Positions 32,476 through 42,545 are shown, counted from the first letter of the stretch. The stretch is 64,000 bases of DNA from Cohnella kolymensis (GCF_000829465.1 NZ_JXAL01000001.1:558001-622000), one strand, 5' to 3'. Numbers and translations: made by a program. The notes: generated by a model from the sequence alone, not told the origin.

Positions 32476-35123
32476 TCTGCTTCAGCTTTGGTCGTGAATC
32501 CCCAAATATCCGAGACTTGACGCCCGCCATACTGATCCGCCAAACGCACGTACCAGAAGAACGTCCCGTCTTTGCCCAACCCTTTCCAATGCGCTTTCGC
32601 TAAAGTATCGCTTTTCACAGCGGACTGCTTGTCGATCACTTTTTTGCCGTAGAGATTCACCGCAATATAATCGGTGGCTACCTGCTTCTCAACCGGTTTA
32701 AGCTTCAAAGGGAGGGTGAATTCGTCTTTGCTCGAGTCCTCATAGAAATTGTAATCGTTCTTGTACGGTGAATACGTGTTAACGATCAATTGCTGGTGTT
32801 CGGTATCAAAATGCAGCAGGCGCAAATAACCCGAGCCGCCTTCCGGTCCCGATTGATAATCGTATAACATCTCAATGACTGTCCTACCGTCCGGGGCATG
32901 CTTCACGTTATAAGCCACGCCGTGATGATGACCGCAGACGACCATAAACACATTTTGATTGTTCGCGACGACTTTGTCCCACATCTCTTGCCCTTGTCCC
33001 GAGTACTTTCCGTTCGGCGAAATATACATATGGGTGGCAACAATCGCATTGCGGTTCGGGTATTTCTTCAATACGTCGTTCGCCCAATCTATCGTTTGCT
33101 GATCGATGGACCAACCCAAGTATAAGAAGATAAAATCATTGCCATTGGAAGAAACCAGATCATAATGATCGCGGTTGTTTTCTAAATCCCCGCCGTAGGT
33201 CGGCTGGTTAACAAAACGGTCGCGTCCGAAATACTTGTAATATTCCGCATAATCGGCTTTTTCAAAGTTGACGTCATGGTTGCCGGATACGACGCCGTAG
33301 GGCATTTTGGCATCGTCCAGGATTTTCATGCTCTTGTCCGCGTTAGCCCACTGCTGCGGAGAATCCCAGCTATCCACGATATCGCCGGTATGAATGGTGT
33401 AATCGATTTTAAGTTTGTCGCGGTTATCTACGATATATTGATTCATAGAATCATAGATATGAGGGTATTTTTCGGAGTAATATTGCGTATCCGTAATCCA
33501 GGCAAATGTAAAATCGTATGCGTCCGGAGAAGGAATCAAGTCCTGTACAAGGACATGAACCACGTTGTCCCGCACCATGTCTTCTACGTTCACTTTAGCT
33601 TTCAGAGTAAAGTCTTTATCCCCCATACCCCTCGCGCCCGCAACCCATTGCTTCGTATTGAAGTTCCAAGTATACAAGGTGACCTGGCGGTGAGGCAGCG
33701 AGTGTCCTTCCCACATCACTTCCACGTCCTCAATGTCCGACAGATCCTGCTCCAGCTTCAAGTCGAAACGATGGTAAGGGAACTTGTCTTTGGAGTTCGT
33801 CGTGAGATATTTACCGTCCTTGGCTTCTACAGATGCGTACTGATCGTCGGCAAATTCCTTCTCTCCCGCAGCTTCCATTTCAAGCGGAGGCTCGCGGTCT
33901 GTGGTGTTTACGAATGCCTTATTGGAGGCTCTTTCCTTCAAGTCTGTCCGGTACCCTTGCAAAAAGGTGACATCGAGAGGATCCTTCGTGGGGTCGCTGA
34001 CAAGCACACTCAGCTTCGGATTTTGCGATGCCCGCTCCTCACCGTCGACAGGGGTAGGTTGGGTAGGCTTGTAAGGGTGTTCCTCCAGCACGACGAAAGC
34101 AGCTTCAGCTGTCTGCTTGTTTCCGGCTTTGTCCGTTGCGTTCACGGAAAACTGATGTGTCCCCGGTTTCATGTCCAGACCGGCGATTGATGCCGGCAGC
34201 TTAATGGCCTCACCGTCCAGCTTTGCTTCCAGCTTGTCGATCCCTGTTGTAGCGTCACTGGCGTTTGCATGAAAGTCGATGTTGCCCTTATACTCTTTTC
34301 CGTCAATAGGAGAAATAGACTCGAATACGGGCGCGGTGTTATCCACGACTACGTTAGATATGGCCTGCTTTTCTCCGTCCGGTCCTTTGGCGCTCAAAGT
34401 GACCGTATGCTTGCCGTCCGCAGTCTTGGTCGTATCCCACGTATACTGTTTGGCGGCAAAATTGATCTCCGGAAGGGTAAACAGGAAATCCGCCATCTCT
34501 TTGGCCATCAGGTCATTCGCAGGTAGACCGTCTCCAAGAGAGACACGGCCCGTCGGACTCAGCGTAACCTGTGAGCCGTCGCCCATCTTTACTTTCACGT
34601 CTTCAACCGGCAATACCGTTCCATCCCCGAGCACCAGTCGAACGTTTTCCACGGAAAAATCATCGTTGTTGCCCGTCGTGGAGTTAGGCGCTGTGCTGTT
34701 GCCCGAATGAAGGGAAATGGTATTTGCTCCTGTATGTAAAAGCGACTCGGGAATCGGTACGCGAACCGTCTCGAAGTTCGTCACCTTGCCGTCGATTACC
34801 TTCACGACTTGATCCCCGATCATAATTCCGTTCTTGTAACCTGAATCAAATCCATTCACATCGACAAGAAGCTCCGGCTGTACGTTCTGAAATTGTTCGG
34901 CAGCAACGGGGTTACCGTCAATGGACAGTGTCAACTGGTCCGCTTTGTTATTCGTGACTCCTTTGATCACGCGCGTCCCTTTCAAGATTTCCTGATCCTT
35001 GACTGAAAGGCTGATCGGCTGGACAGTGTCGGCAGCGAACGTTTGGGACGTACCCATAAAGTTCATTGCCACCAGACTGCATGATAATAAGGACATGACA
35101 AGCTGTTTCCGCGCTTTTTTCAT
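32472..35123 (-). CDS. Secreted metallophosphoesterase with Ig-like domains
   Basis: About 883 residues. A signal peptide (cleavage after TFAA, ~residue 30) is followed by ~500 residues of beta-rich domains, including an Ig-like stretch with DGKEYKGNIDFHANASDATTG. Then comes a calcineurin-type phosphoesterase domain: TDTQYY, HTGDIVDSW, GNHDVN, ATHMYIS and CGHHHGV provide the two-metal site. A C-terminal domain follows. Phosphate-ester substrates outside the cell are likely. It is translationally coupled to the HupE/UreJ gene, and a Pho-box-like array lies upstream. ATG 35123 follows AGAGAGGATGG. Confidence 0.88.
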   Translation of the reverse strand: MKKARKQLVMSLLSCSLVAMNFMGTSQTFAADTVQPISLSVKDQEILKGTRVIKGVTNNKADQLTLSIDGNPVAAEQFQNVQPELLVDVNGFDSGYKNGIMIGDQVVKVIDGKVTNFETVRVPIPESLLHTGANTISLHSGNSTAPNSTTGNNDDFSVENVRLVLGDGTVLPVEDVKVKMGDGSQVTLSPTGRVSLGDGLPANDLMAKEMADFLFTLPEINFAAKQYTWDTTKTADGKHTVTLSAKGPDGEKQAISNVVVDNTAPVFESISPIDGKEYKGNIDFHANASDATTGIDKLEAKLDGEAIKLPASIAGLDMKPGTHQFSVNATDKAGNKQTAEAAFVVLEEHPYKPTQPTPVDGEERASQNPKLSVLVSDPTKDPLDVTFLQGYRTDLKERASNKAFVNTTDREPPLEMEAAGEKEFADDQYASVEAKDGKYLTTNSKDKFPYHRFDLKLEQDLSDIEDVEVMWEGHSLPHRQVTLYTWNFNTKQWVAGARGMGDKDFTLKAKVNVEDMVRDNVVHVLVQDLIPSPDAYDFTFAWITDTQYYSEKYPHIYDSMNQYIVDNRDKLKIDYTIHTGDIVDSWDSPQQWANADKSMKILDDAKMPYGVVSGNHDVNFEKADYAEYYKYFGRDRFVNQPTYGGDLENNRDHYDLVSSNGNDFIFLYLGWSIDQQTIDWANDVLKKYPNRNAIVATHMYISPNGKYSGQGQEMWDKVVANNQNVFMVVCGHHHGVAYNVKHAPDGRTVIEMLYDYQSGPEGGSGYLRLLHFDTEHQQLIVNTYSPYKNDYNFYEDSSKDEFTLPLKLKPVEKQVATDYIAVNLYGKKVIDKQSAVKSDTLAKAHWKGLGKDGTFFWYVRLADQYGGRQVSDIWGFTTKAEAE

Positions 35124-35186
35124 CAATCTACCATCCTCTCTCTGATGAACTGCTTAATCAATTTATCAATAGATTGTTTTCGTTCT

Positions 35187-35214
35187 ATCAAAGTAAATGT
35201 TAAGAGAGCTTAAA
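35187..35214 (-). promoter_or_regulatory. Pho-box-like direct repeats
   Basis: On the minus strand TTTAAG (35209-35214), TTAACA (35198-35203) and TTTGAT (35187-35192) recur with 5-base spacers (11-bp period). This resembles PhoP-binding TTAACA repeats upstream of phosphate-starvation genes. It lies 64 bases upstream of the metallophosphoesterase gene. Confidence 0.4.
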
Positions 35215-35374
35215 CTAAATCAGGACAAACGACATGGCCGACGCCGTAAATTTAACGGTCTGCGCAGGTTTTAGCCGCTAAAGTCCCGGAAAAACCCTCC
35301 TGCTTACCCAGCGTGTTGAGAAGTTTGTTAAAGCCAAAAAAGCATTTTTTTACACAATGCGCGACTCTGCGAAA

Positions 35375-35404
35375 CAAAAAAGGACCGCCGACGCATTCGT
35401 CGGC
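35375..35404 (-). terminator. Terminator after the SDR gene
   Basis: GCCGACG (35387-35393) pairs with CGTCGGC (35398-35404) and the plus-strand A-run at 35376-35381 gives the T-tail. The rest of the gap 35215-35374 holds no gene that I can support. Confidence 0.85.
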
Positions 35405-35426
35405 AGCCCTAGAAGAGATTTGAGAC

Positions 35427-36422
35427 TTATTTTTCTATTCGGCTGGAGAATTGTTTGAGCAGCTCAGCTTCTCTCTCTGCAGCTAATCCCGCTTTCAGCA
35501 TATTATCGTCGGACCGTGAACGGTGCCATTCCAAAATGTCCAGGATCGTTTCGTTCAGCGGACGATGACTCAGGCCCATCTCTAATGTCTTGCTTATGTT
35601 AATCGAGAATAAGGAACCTAAATCCTCTTGCTCTGGAATCCACAACGGCATTTCGATCCAAGGCCCCACCTTATGAGTGAGAAGAAACTCATCATCCACC
35701 CATGTCAGACGGGCATCACTATGAATCGCAGCTAAGCAATGCTCAAGAAATCCGCGCACCGTAATGGGAGCTGCCGGGCCTGTGGCGGTGAAAGTTCCGT
35801 CCTGCCTTTGCTCCACCATTCGCAAGATCCACTCCGCCAAATCGCGCACATCGATAAATTGGACAGGTGCCTCCGGATTGCCCGGCGCTAGAACCTCCCC
35901 GCCACGGGCGATGCGGTACGGCCAATAGGTCACCCGATCGGTATGATCTCCAGGACCAGCAACCAGGCCGCATCTGGAGATCAAGCTTTTACCCGGAAAA
36001 TGATCCCGTACGATTTGCTCGCAGCGCGCTTTCATCGGACCGTAAGCGACTTGTACGTCTTCAACGCTTTCATCTTCCCACACCTTGACGGGATGCGTTT
36101 CGTCAATCTCTCCCGGTACCGTATGGTCATATACGTCTATTGTTGAGATGAAGGTATAATGTCCGACTTGATTCTTAAGCAGCTCGACAGACTGCTCCAC
36201 AATTCTGGGAACGTAACCGCACGTGTCGACGACAGCATCCCATGTCCGCCCTTTAAGCGCATCGAGCCCCCCATCACGGTCTCCAACGAGCTGCTCCAGC
36301 TCCGGAAACAAGTCCGGACGACTGCCGCGATTAAAAAGCGTGACCTCATGGCCGTGCGCCACCGCGGTTTCAGCAATCGTTTTACCGATAAATCGCGTAC
36401 CGCCAAGGATTAATATTTTCAT
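35427..36422 (-). CDS. NAD-dependent epimerase/dehydratase family protein (extended SDR)
   Basis: 331 residues. The N-terminal Rossmann motif is ILGGTRFIGKTIAE (GxxxxxG type); later AYGPMKARCEQIV contains the Tyr-x-x-x-Lys catalytic pair, and PVQFIDVRDLAEWIL is typical of the substrate domain. Extended SDR proteins act on nucleotide sugars or other small substrates. The substrate cannot be read from sequence. GGGAGGGAGGG precedes ATG 36422. The methyltransferase gene upstream lies 24 bases away, so the two form an operon. Confidence 0.88.
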   Translation of the reverse strand: MKILILGGTRFIGKTIAETAVAHGHEVTLFNRGSRPDLFPELEQLVGDRDGGLDALKGRTWDAVVDTCGYVPRIVEQSVELLKNQVGHYTFISTIDVYDHTVPGEIDETHPVKVWEDESVEDVQVAYGPMKARCEQIVRDHFPGKSLISRCGLVAGPGDHTDRVTYWPYRIARGGEVLAPGNPEAPVQFIDVRDLAEWILRMVEQRQDGTFTATGPAAPITVRGFLEHCLAAIHSDARLTWVDDEFLLTHKVGPWIEMPLWIPEQEDLGSLFSINISKTLEMGLSHRPLNETILDILEWHRSRSDDNMLKAGLAAEREAELLKQFSSRIEK

Positions 36423-36446
36423 ACGGTTCCCTCCCTCCCAATTGAT

Positions 36447-37457
36447 TTATCTGGGCTGAGCCACAATCCCGTTGTGCACCTTGATGTAACCATGCCGCAG
36501 AATGTCGAAGCCCGCCTCGTAAACATATAAACCCATTTGTCTGATGTCCATCAGCTCTCTATAGGTATGGTTCATTACATCGGCCATGATCGTGTAGAAC
36601 AATCGCGATTTTAGCTGCAGCCTCGGTGTGGTCATGACGACATAGCCGCCCGGCTTGAGAAACTTTCTATGCCAGTCCATAGCTTCTGCTTTGAAATCGT
36701 CCGGGAAATGCTCGAGCAGACCTACGCTAAGGACAATGTCAAACTCTTTGCCGAAAGGCAGATCCCGTATATCACTGATCACATACTCAATGTTCATCTC
36801 ATTTTTGTGCCACACCTTTGGAAGTCCGGAAGCGGGATTCGTGCCCAGAAAAGGATAACTGTCGGGAAAAAGTCCGAAGCGGTCCGTGCGGCAGAAGTCA
36901 TCATAATCCACCATCACGACTTCCCCTTCAGGGTACATGGCGTGTAATTGCATCGCTTCATATCCTTCAGCCGCACCGAGAAAAAGAATGCGAGGCTTCC
37001 GAACGTCCAGCCCTTCAAAAAGCGCGCGCTTGCCTCTCGGATCCCATATGCCGTCTTCGATGCGATGAGCGTAATTCCATAGTGACAACCGAACCGTCTC
37101 ACCAAGCGCTTTCTTCACTTCACCGAGCTGAAACCGGGAGAGATATTTCATCAGCTCTCTTTTGGAAGACGAAAGCTCTGCCGGAACATCCTTAACAAAC
37201 CATTCATGAAAGGAACGGTTAAAAAACTCCCAAGACTCTTTGACCGACATTTCGCCGTGCTGGTGTTCCCATTCCCGCTTTGAGCTCGCCACAGACTTCA
37301 CTTCATACGGCTTTCCAACGGTCTTCCATGTCAGCTGCGACCAGTCGGACACAACATTGGCGTTAATGAATTCATCAAGACTCTCATTGGTCGGGTTTCG
37401 CAGATCAACCCGGTAACTAGGCGTTAATTCAGTGGTTCCGACTTGCAATTCACTCAT
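36447..37457 (-). CDS. SAM-dependent methyltransferase
   Basis: About 336 residues. The Rossmann methyltransferase core is in the C-terminal half: ILFLGAAEGYEAMQL (motif I), VMVDYDDF, VISDIRDLPFGKEFDIVLSVGLLEHF (motif II/III) and LKPGGYVVMTTP. The N-terminal ~130 residues are a helical extension that may recognise the substrate. The substrate is unknown. GGGAGG precedes the start; GTG 37460 and ATG 37457 are both possible. It is co-transcribed with the SDR gene downstream. Confidence 0.85.
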   Translation of the reverse strand: MSELQVGTTELTPSYRVDLRNPTNESLDEFINANVVSDWSQLTWKTVGKPYEVKSVASSKREWEHQHGEMSVKESWEFFNRSFHEWFVKDVPAELSSSKRELMKYLSRFQLGEVKKALGETVRLSLWNYAHRIEDGIWDPRGKRALFEGLDVRKPRILFLGAAEGYEAMQLHAMYPEGEVVMVDYDDFCRTDRFGLFPDSYPFLGTNPASGLPKVWHKNEMNIEYVISDIRDLPFGKEFDIVLSVGLLEHFPDDFKAEAMDWHRKFLKPGGYVVMTTPRLQLKSRLFYTIMADVMNHTYRELMDIRQMGLYVYEAGFDILRHGYIKVHNGIVAQPR

Positions 37458-37623
37458 CACGAGACTTGCCTCCCTCAATAAGAGTAGGAAACAAAAGGAA
37501 AACGGTTACAATTAAGTTTATCATAAAAGGGGAAATGTAACGGCGTTCTTTTTCATGGCATCCTAAGCGAAAATCGGCTACGCTAGTATTACACCAATTC
37601 ATGCCAACAAGGAACGGTAGCCT

Positions 37624-38901
37624 ATGACGCGCTTTATACAGGAATGGAAGCACCAGCTGAGCGGATATAGCCGGAATATCCGGTTGTTTCTTTGGTTTAA
37701 CTTTTTGTGGAATACCGGCCTGGGCATTTTTACATTGGATTATAATTTGTACATAAAAGCGCTCGGTTACAGCCAGACCATGGTCGGCGACATCGTGGCG
37801 ATGACTACGCTTGCCGCTGCGATTATTCTCGTACCGGCAGGGCTTATGAATGATAAGTTCGGATCTAAGCGGATCGTTTCGATCGGCATTTTTCTTGTTG
37901 TTGCCGCTTTGATTGCCCGATCCGTGATCACGGCTGAACACGGCCTGCTGGTATCGGCCTTCATGACCGGCTTGTCTTTCGCTTTCGTATCGGTTCCCCT
38001 TTTGCCTTTCATGACGGAAAATTCGTCGCCCGATCAGCGGGTCCACCTGTTCAGCTTCAACTTGGCGCTTGTGATGGGTGCCAGTGTGATCGGCAGTGTG
38101 TTAGGCGGTCTTCTGAGTGATATGTTCCATTTGTGGGGCGGCTTGAGCGAGGTGCTGAGCTTGCGGATAACCTTATTGCTCGGAATCGGCATAGCCGCAT
38201 TGGGGAGCGTACCAGTCCTGTTATTCGAATCAGCGGGGAAAGAGAAAGAAACCTCGCGAACCGAGTTTGCTTGGCGCACGGTGTGGAAGAACCATAAATC
38301 ATCGATGCAGGTTATTTTTCTGTTTGCCGTCCTGGGATTGATGTCTTCGATAGCCGGCGGCATGCTGGTTCCTTATTTGAACGTGTACTTTGCCGACCGC
38401 TTCCACTCTTCGACGACGGCCATCGGAATTATTGTATCCTTAGGACAAGGAGCAACGGCGATCGCTTATCTGATCGGTCCGCTGATCGTCCGCAGGCTGG
38501 GTGAAACGAAGTCCTTGATGGTTCTCCAGCTCAGCTCCATCCCTTTTATGCTGATAACGGCTTACAGCATGAATTTCTATCTCGCGTCCGCCGGTTATCT
38601 TTTCAGGCAAGCGCTGATGAATGCAGCCACTCCGTTCTGGAACTCCATCAAAATGAACCTGGTGCACCGCTCCCTCCGCGGTCTGGCATCAAGCACCGGG
38701 GAAGCTGTTTTTAACCTGGGGTGGTTTTTGGCGGCACCTGTAAGTACCGGGCTGGTCGCCCGCTACGGCTCCTATTACGGATATGCGTATGCTTTTACGG
38801 TCACTGCTGTCGTCTATACGCTGATCGCCGTCATGTTCTATTTTTTCTTCAGCAAAGACCGATTCAAACCGCCGGAGGACAGCTTGCCGGCTACAAAATA
38901 A
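37624..38901 (+). CDS. MFS transporter
   Basis: 425 residues, twelve predicted membrane helices, with the motif-A-like GLMNDKFGSKR loop after helix 2 and a second such loop (RRLGETKS) in the second half. This is the drug/metabolite exporter type of MFS. The substrate is unknown. AGGAACGG precedes ATG 37624. It is convergent with the LysE gene. Confidence 0.85.
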   Translation: MTRFIQEWKHQLSGYSRNIRLFLWFNFLWNTGLGIFTLDYNLYIKALGYSQTMVGDIVAMTTLAAAIILVPAGLMNDKFGSKRIVSIGIFLVVAALIARSVITAEHGLLVSAFMTGLSFAFVSVPLLPFMTENSSPDQRVHLFSFNLALVMGASVIGSVLGGLLSDMFHLWGGLSEVLSLRITLLLGIGIAALGSVPVLLFESAGKEKETSRTEFAWRTVWKNHKSSMQVIFLFAVLGLMSSIAGGMLVPYLNVYFADRFHSSTTAIGIIVSLGQGATAIAYLIGPLIVRRLGETKSLMVLQLSSIPFMLITAYSMNFYLASAGYLFRQALMNAATPFWNSIKMNLVHRSLRGLASSTGEAVFNLGWFLAAPVSTGLVARYGSYYGYAYAFTVTAVVYTLIAVMFYFFFSKDRFKPPEDSLPATK

Positions 38902-38910
38902 AGGAAGCAC

Positions 38911-39516
38911 TTAGTCCGTTAACGAATAGAGAAGGTAGGCGGCGGATCCCCAAATCAGTAACGCCGAAGCCCGGTTCATCAAAGTGAGCCCGCGTCCGGA
39001 CTGATCAAGCCTGCCCGCCATTCTTCCCGCAAAAGCCAGTGAGAAGAACCAGACCCAAGAGACGGCGACGCAAGTTAAAGCGAACGCCAGCCGTTCGGTG
39101 CCCTCATAACGAAGCGAGCTTGTGCCGATCACTCCCACCGTGTCGAGAATCGCATGAGGATTCAACAGGGAGACCATCGCCGCGAAAGCGACTTGCTTGC
39201 CGGCCGGGAACGTTTCCCTCAAGTCGGCCCTTTCGGCAGCGGCGCTGTTCTTCCACACGGACCACCCCACATACAATAGAAACAAAACCCCTGCGACTAT
39301 TAAAATGTACCTCACCCAATCGAAAGCGAGCACGGCCACTGAAACCCCGTACACAGATGCCATAATAAGCAGCGTATCGCAGACGGATGCGGTGAAAGCG
39401 GCAGGAACAGCATTCATGTAACGCCGCCCCAGCACCCCTTGATTGAATACGAAAATGTTCTGAACCCCGAGCGGGAGAATGAGGCCGAAAGCTAGCAAAA
39501 TACCGTGAACGATCAC
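38911..39516 (-). CDS. LysE/ArgO-family amino-acid exporter
   Basis: About 201 residues with six predicted membrane helices. The start IVHGILLAFGLILPLGVQN and the middle SLLNPHAILDT are the LysE-family marks (LPLGVQN; NPHA). These proteins export basic amino acids. GTG 39516 (or the in-frame TTG 39522) is chosen, as a weak AGGG site lies before it; the extension to 39552 is unsupported. It lies beside an amino-acid ABC importer, so uptake and export genes are neighbours. Confidence 0.85.
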   Translation of the reverse strand: MIVHGILLAFGLILPLGVQNIFVFNQGVLGRRYMNAVPAAFTASVCDTLLIMASVYGVSVAVLAFDWVRYILIVAGVLFLLYVGWSVWKNSAAAERADLRETFPAGKQVAFAAMVSLLNPHAILDTVGVIGTSSLRYEGTERLAFALTCVAVSWVWFFSLAFAGRMAGRLDQSGRGLTLMNRASALLIWGSAAYLLYSLTD

Positions 39517-39648
39517 TATCAACCCTACCTTTTCCAGTACAATGATTTTCATTCTACCTATTTATTGTCTGATTGTCGATTTATTGCTACACTGATTGTT
39601 AATTCTTCCATTTTAATATGTCTATTAAAAACAAGGAGTGTTGTTAGG

Positions 39649-40446
39649 ATGAAAAAGGGGTTGTGGTTTGCGCTTTGCGCAGTATTGACGGTTAGCCTGC
39701 TCGCGGGATGCGGCGCCAGTAACGAGGGCAGCGGCGATAAGACGTATTTATTCGCCACGGATGCCCAGTACGCTCCGATGGAATTCATGGATAAAGACAA
39801 GATTACCGGGTTTGACGCCGATTTCTTGGAAGCGGTAATGAAAGAAGCAGGTCTGAAGTATGAGTTGAAGAACGTCGGTTGGGACACGCTGCTCGTTTCA
39901 CTAGAAAAAGGTATAGATTACGATGCCGCAATTTCAAGCGTGACCATCTCGGATGACCGACTAAAGACAAACGATTTCTCCAGACCGTATTTTGAATCCA
40001 CCAACATGATCCTCACCAAAGAAGGCAGTCCGATCAAAAGCGCTTTGGACCTGAAAGACAAGAAAGTCGGCGTTCAAGGCCTTACGACAGCCGATATCCT
40101 CATGATGGAACTTACGAGCAAAGATAATGCAAACATCAAAAAATTTGACAGCAACGCCGTTGCGATCATGGAGCTCGAACAAGGCGGCGTCGATGCTGTG
40201 GTAGCCGACATGGCGGTTGTTACCGAATATGTGCGCAACAACCCGGATAAGAAGTTCGTCTCCATCATCGATGTTGAAAATTTCGGTTCCGAGTATTACG
40301 GCATCATGCTCCCGAAAGGAAGCGAATTGAAAGTTAAGCTGGATCCGGCAATTAAGACAGTATTGGAAAACGGCACGTATGCCGAACTTTACAAAAAGTG
40401 GTTCAATAAAGATGCCGATACGGCAAAACTTCTAGAACAACAATAA
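39649..40446 (+). CDS. Polar amino-acid ABC transporter, substrate-binding lipoprotein
   Basis: 265 residues. The lipobox LLAGC places the lipidated Cys near residue 18. The solute-binding protein family 3 domain follows: ATDAQYAPMEFMDKDKITGFDAD, then DDRLKTNDFSRPY and the DAVVADMAVVTEYV hinge region. It binds an amino acid outside the membrane and feeds the permease and ATPase encoded downstream. AAGGAG precedes ATG 39649. The substrate cannot be fixed; Arg, Lys, His or Gln types are all possible. Confidence 0.9.
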   Translation: MKKGLWFALCAVLTVSLLAGCGASNEGSGDKTYLFATDAQYAPMEFMDKDKITGFDADFLEAVMKEAGLKYELKNVGWDTLLVSLEKGIDYDAAISSVTISDDRLKTNDFSRPYFESTNMILTKEGSPIKSALDLKDKKVGVQGLTTADILMMELTSKDNANIKKFDSNAVAIMELEQGGVDAVVADMAVVTEYVRNNPDKKFVSIIDVENFGSEYYGIMLPKGSELKVKLDPAIKTVLENGTYAELYKKWFNKDADTAKLLEQQ

Positions 40447-40471
40447 TTAAATTGCTGAAGGGGCGTCCCCC

Positions 40472-41128
40472 ATGGATTTTCGTTTTGAAATCATCGCGGA
40501 TTATTTGCCATTACTTCTCAGAGGAGCACTTGTTACCATCGCCATATCCGCCGCATCCATCGTGATTGGATCAGCACTCGGACTTGTTGTGGCATGGGGG
40601 AAGCTATCGGCCAACTTCGCGGCAAGATACCTTGCGAGCGGCTATATTCATTTCTTCAGGGGAACGCCCCTTCTTGTTCAGATTCTACTGGTACATTTCG
40701 GAATCGTTTATGTCATCCTCGGTAAAACAGACGCCATGATCGCCGCCATTGTAGCGTTATCTTTGAATTCTGCGGCCTATACCGCTGAAATCTATCGGGC
40801 GGGTGTCCAGTCCATCGATAAAGGCCAGACCGAGGCGGCCCGGTCATTAGGCATGACACATTTTCAAACGATGCGATTCATTATTCTGCCGCAAGCGATC
40901 AAACGAATGATTCCCCCGTTCGGCAACGAGTTTATTGTTCTCATTAAAGATTCCTCGTTGGTTTCTATCATCGCCGCTCAAGAACTGATGTATTGGACCG
41001 ATGCATTTAAAGGACAGTACCTCGCGGTGTGGGAGCCGTATTTGACTGCCGCCTTCATTTACTTGGTCCTGACCTACTCTTTCAGCAAGCTGCTGAACTA
41101 CGTCGAGCGGAGGTTGCAGACGTCATGA
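40472..41128 (+). CDS. Polar amino-acid ABC transporter, permease
   Basis: 218 residues, five predicted helices. The HisM-type coupling motif is present ([19 protein letters not shown], then [16 protein letters not shown]). It forms the transmembrane channel of the importer. AAGGGG precedes ATG 40472. Its stop overlaps the ATPase start. Confidence 0.93.
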   Translation: MDFRFEIIADYLPLLLRGALVTIAISAASIVIGSALGLVVAWGKLSANFAARYLASGYIHFFRGTPLLVQILLVHFGIVYVILGKTDAMIAAIVALSLNSAAYTAEIYRAGVQSIDKGQTEAARSLGMTHFQTMRFIILPQAIKRMIPPFGNEFIVLIKDSSLVSIIAAQELMYWTDAFKGQYLAVWEPYLTAAFIYLVLTYSFSKLLNYVERRLQTS

Positions 41129-41856
41129 GCGCTTTGATCAGAATGAATGAGGTGAACAAACACTTCGGCAAGCTGCATGTGCTGCGGGACATCAGCTTGG
41201 AAATTCAGCCTCGGGAAGTGGTAGTCGTCATTGGCCCTTCCGGGTCAGGGAAATCAACGCTGCTTCGGTGCTTGAACCTGCTGGAGAATTTTGAAAGCGG
41301 CGACATTGTTATCGATGACAAATCCCTGAAAGCCAAAGATACCGATATCAACCAAGTGCGCACGGAAATCGGTATGGTTTTTCAGCAGTTTAATCTTTTC
41401 CCCCACCTGAAGGTGCTGGACAACATCATGCTGGCTCCGATTCAGGTGCGTAAGCAATCCAAGGAAAAGGCCGCGTCAAAAGCAATGGAGCTGCTCGGGA
41501 AAGTCGGAGTTACAGATAAAGCGGACGCCTATCCCGCCTCCTTGTCCGGCGGGCAGGCGCAACGGGTAGCGATAGCAAGAGCGCTCGCAATGGAGCCGAA
41601 AATCATGCTGTTCGACGAACCGACATCGGCACTCGATCCGGAGATGGTCGGCGAGGTTTTAGCCGTCATGAAGCAATTAGCCTCCGAGGGCATGACCATG
41701 GTCGTTGTCACGCATGAAATGGGATTCGCACGTGAGGTTGGCGACCGCGTCATCTTTATGGATCAAGGGGCTATTGTTGAGGAAGGCACGCCGGACCGGT
41801 TGTTCGATCATCCGCAGAACGAAAGAACGAAGTTGTTCCTTTCCAAGGTGTTGTAA
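41125..41856 (+). CDS. Polar amino-acid ABC transporter, ATP-binding protein
   Basis: 243 residues, GlnQ/HisP-like. It has Walker [10 protein letters not shown], the Q-loop ([10 protein letters not shown]), the signature [16 protein letters not shown], Walker [13 protein letters not shown] and the H-switch [12 protein letters not shown] 41125 overlaps the permease stop (ATGA), so the two are coupled. A longer upstream frame is spurious. Confidence 0.95.
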   Translation: MSALIRMNEVNKHFGKLHVLRDISLEIQPREVVVVIGPSGSGKSTLLRCLNLLENFESGDIVIDDKSLKAKDTDINQVRTEIGMVFQQFNLFPHLKVLDNIMLAPIQVRKQSKEKAASKAMELLGKVGVTDKADAYPASLSGGQAQRVAIARALAMEPKIMLFDEPTSALDPEMVGEVLAVMKQLASEGMTMVVVTHEMGFAREVGDRVIFMDQGAIVEEGTPDRLFDHPQNERTKLFLSKVL

Positions 41857-41863
41857 CCAAACC

Positions 41864-41898
41864 AAAACCCACCGCCCGCAAAGGGTCGGTGGGTTTTT
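41864..41898. terminator. Bidirectional terminator
   Basis: AACCCACCG...CCC pairs with GGG...CGGTGGGTT (one bulged T), with T-runs on the plus strand and A-run at its 5' side. It lies between the ABC transporter and tetR. Confidence 0.88.
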
Positions 41899-41902
41899 CT
41901 CG

Positions 41903-42514
41903 TTACTGCTTCATAATGTTGCGGAACACCATCGTCTCCATGTCCTTCAGGATGGACTTGTACTCCGCTTCTTCGCCGTCGATCATAAAGTGAAGTGCAA
42001 GACCGTCGCGTACCGCCCAGAAAAGGTATGAGGCCGACTTCGCGTCCAGATCGGACCGAAATTCGCCGCTTTGTTTGCCTTCCTCCATGATTTTCTGGAT
42101 CAGTGCCAGCGCTTTGCCCATATACTCAGACAAGAAATCGGCCAAGTCCGGCCGGCGCCCGGCATAGATGGAGAACTCCATATGAAAAGTCAGCCATTTG
42201 CGCAGCTCGTCGAGCGACTGTCTATGAAATCTCGCGAATAAATGACGAAGCTTTTCGGCAGCGCTCGGAACCAGTTTGAATTGCTCGGTCAACGTGTCGA
42301 CCATCGTGTTCATGCGCGCGTCGGCCATCTGAATGTACATGTCTTCTTTGCTGGAAAAGTAATTGTAAATCGCACCTTTACTCATGCCGAGGTGGCGTAC
42401 GATATCGTCGACCGTTGTGGCCTGGTAACCTTTCTCGGTAAAACAATGCAAGGCCCCCTCCAGAATAGCCGCCCTTTTCTCCTCTTTATACGAATCCGAT
42501 ACTTTGGGTGACAT
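41903..42514 (-). CDS. TetR-family transcriptional regulator
   Basis: 203 residues. The N-terminal HTH is classical: ILEGALHCFTEKGYQATTVDDIVRHLG, then SKGAIYNYFSSKEDM. The C-terminal ligand-binding domain is helical. Such repressors usually control a neighbouring efflux gene; here the operon upstream is MFS then M42 peptidase then tetR. GGAGGGG precedes ATG 42514. The perfect palindrome ahead of the MFS gene at 44878-44891 is a likely operator. Confidence 0.9.
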   Translation of the reverse strand: MSPKVSDSYKEEKRAAILEGALHCFTEKGYQATTVDDIVRHLGMSKGAIYNYFSSKEDMYIQMADARMNTMVDTLTEQFKLVPSAAEKLRHLFARFHRQSLDELRKWLTFHMEFSIYAGRRPDLADFLSEYMGKALALIQKIMEEGKQSGEFRSDLDAKSASYLFWAVRDGLALHFMIDGEEAEYKSILKDMETMVFRNIMKQ

Positions 42515-42545
42515 TGCCCGCTCCCCTCCGGCCCTTGCTACGGCG

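Noticed and set aside
33276-34190. Long plus-strand frame antisense to the metallophosphoesterase gene
   Set aside because: No ribosome binding site or recognisable domain; explained by codon use of the opposite gene.
39505-39648. N-terminal extension of the amino-acid-binding lipoprotein
   Set aside because: The signal peptide and lipobox begin at ATG 39649, which has its own AAGGAG.
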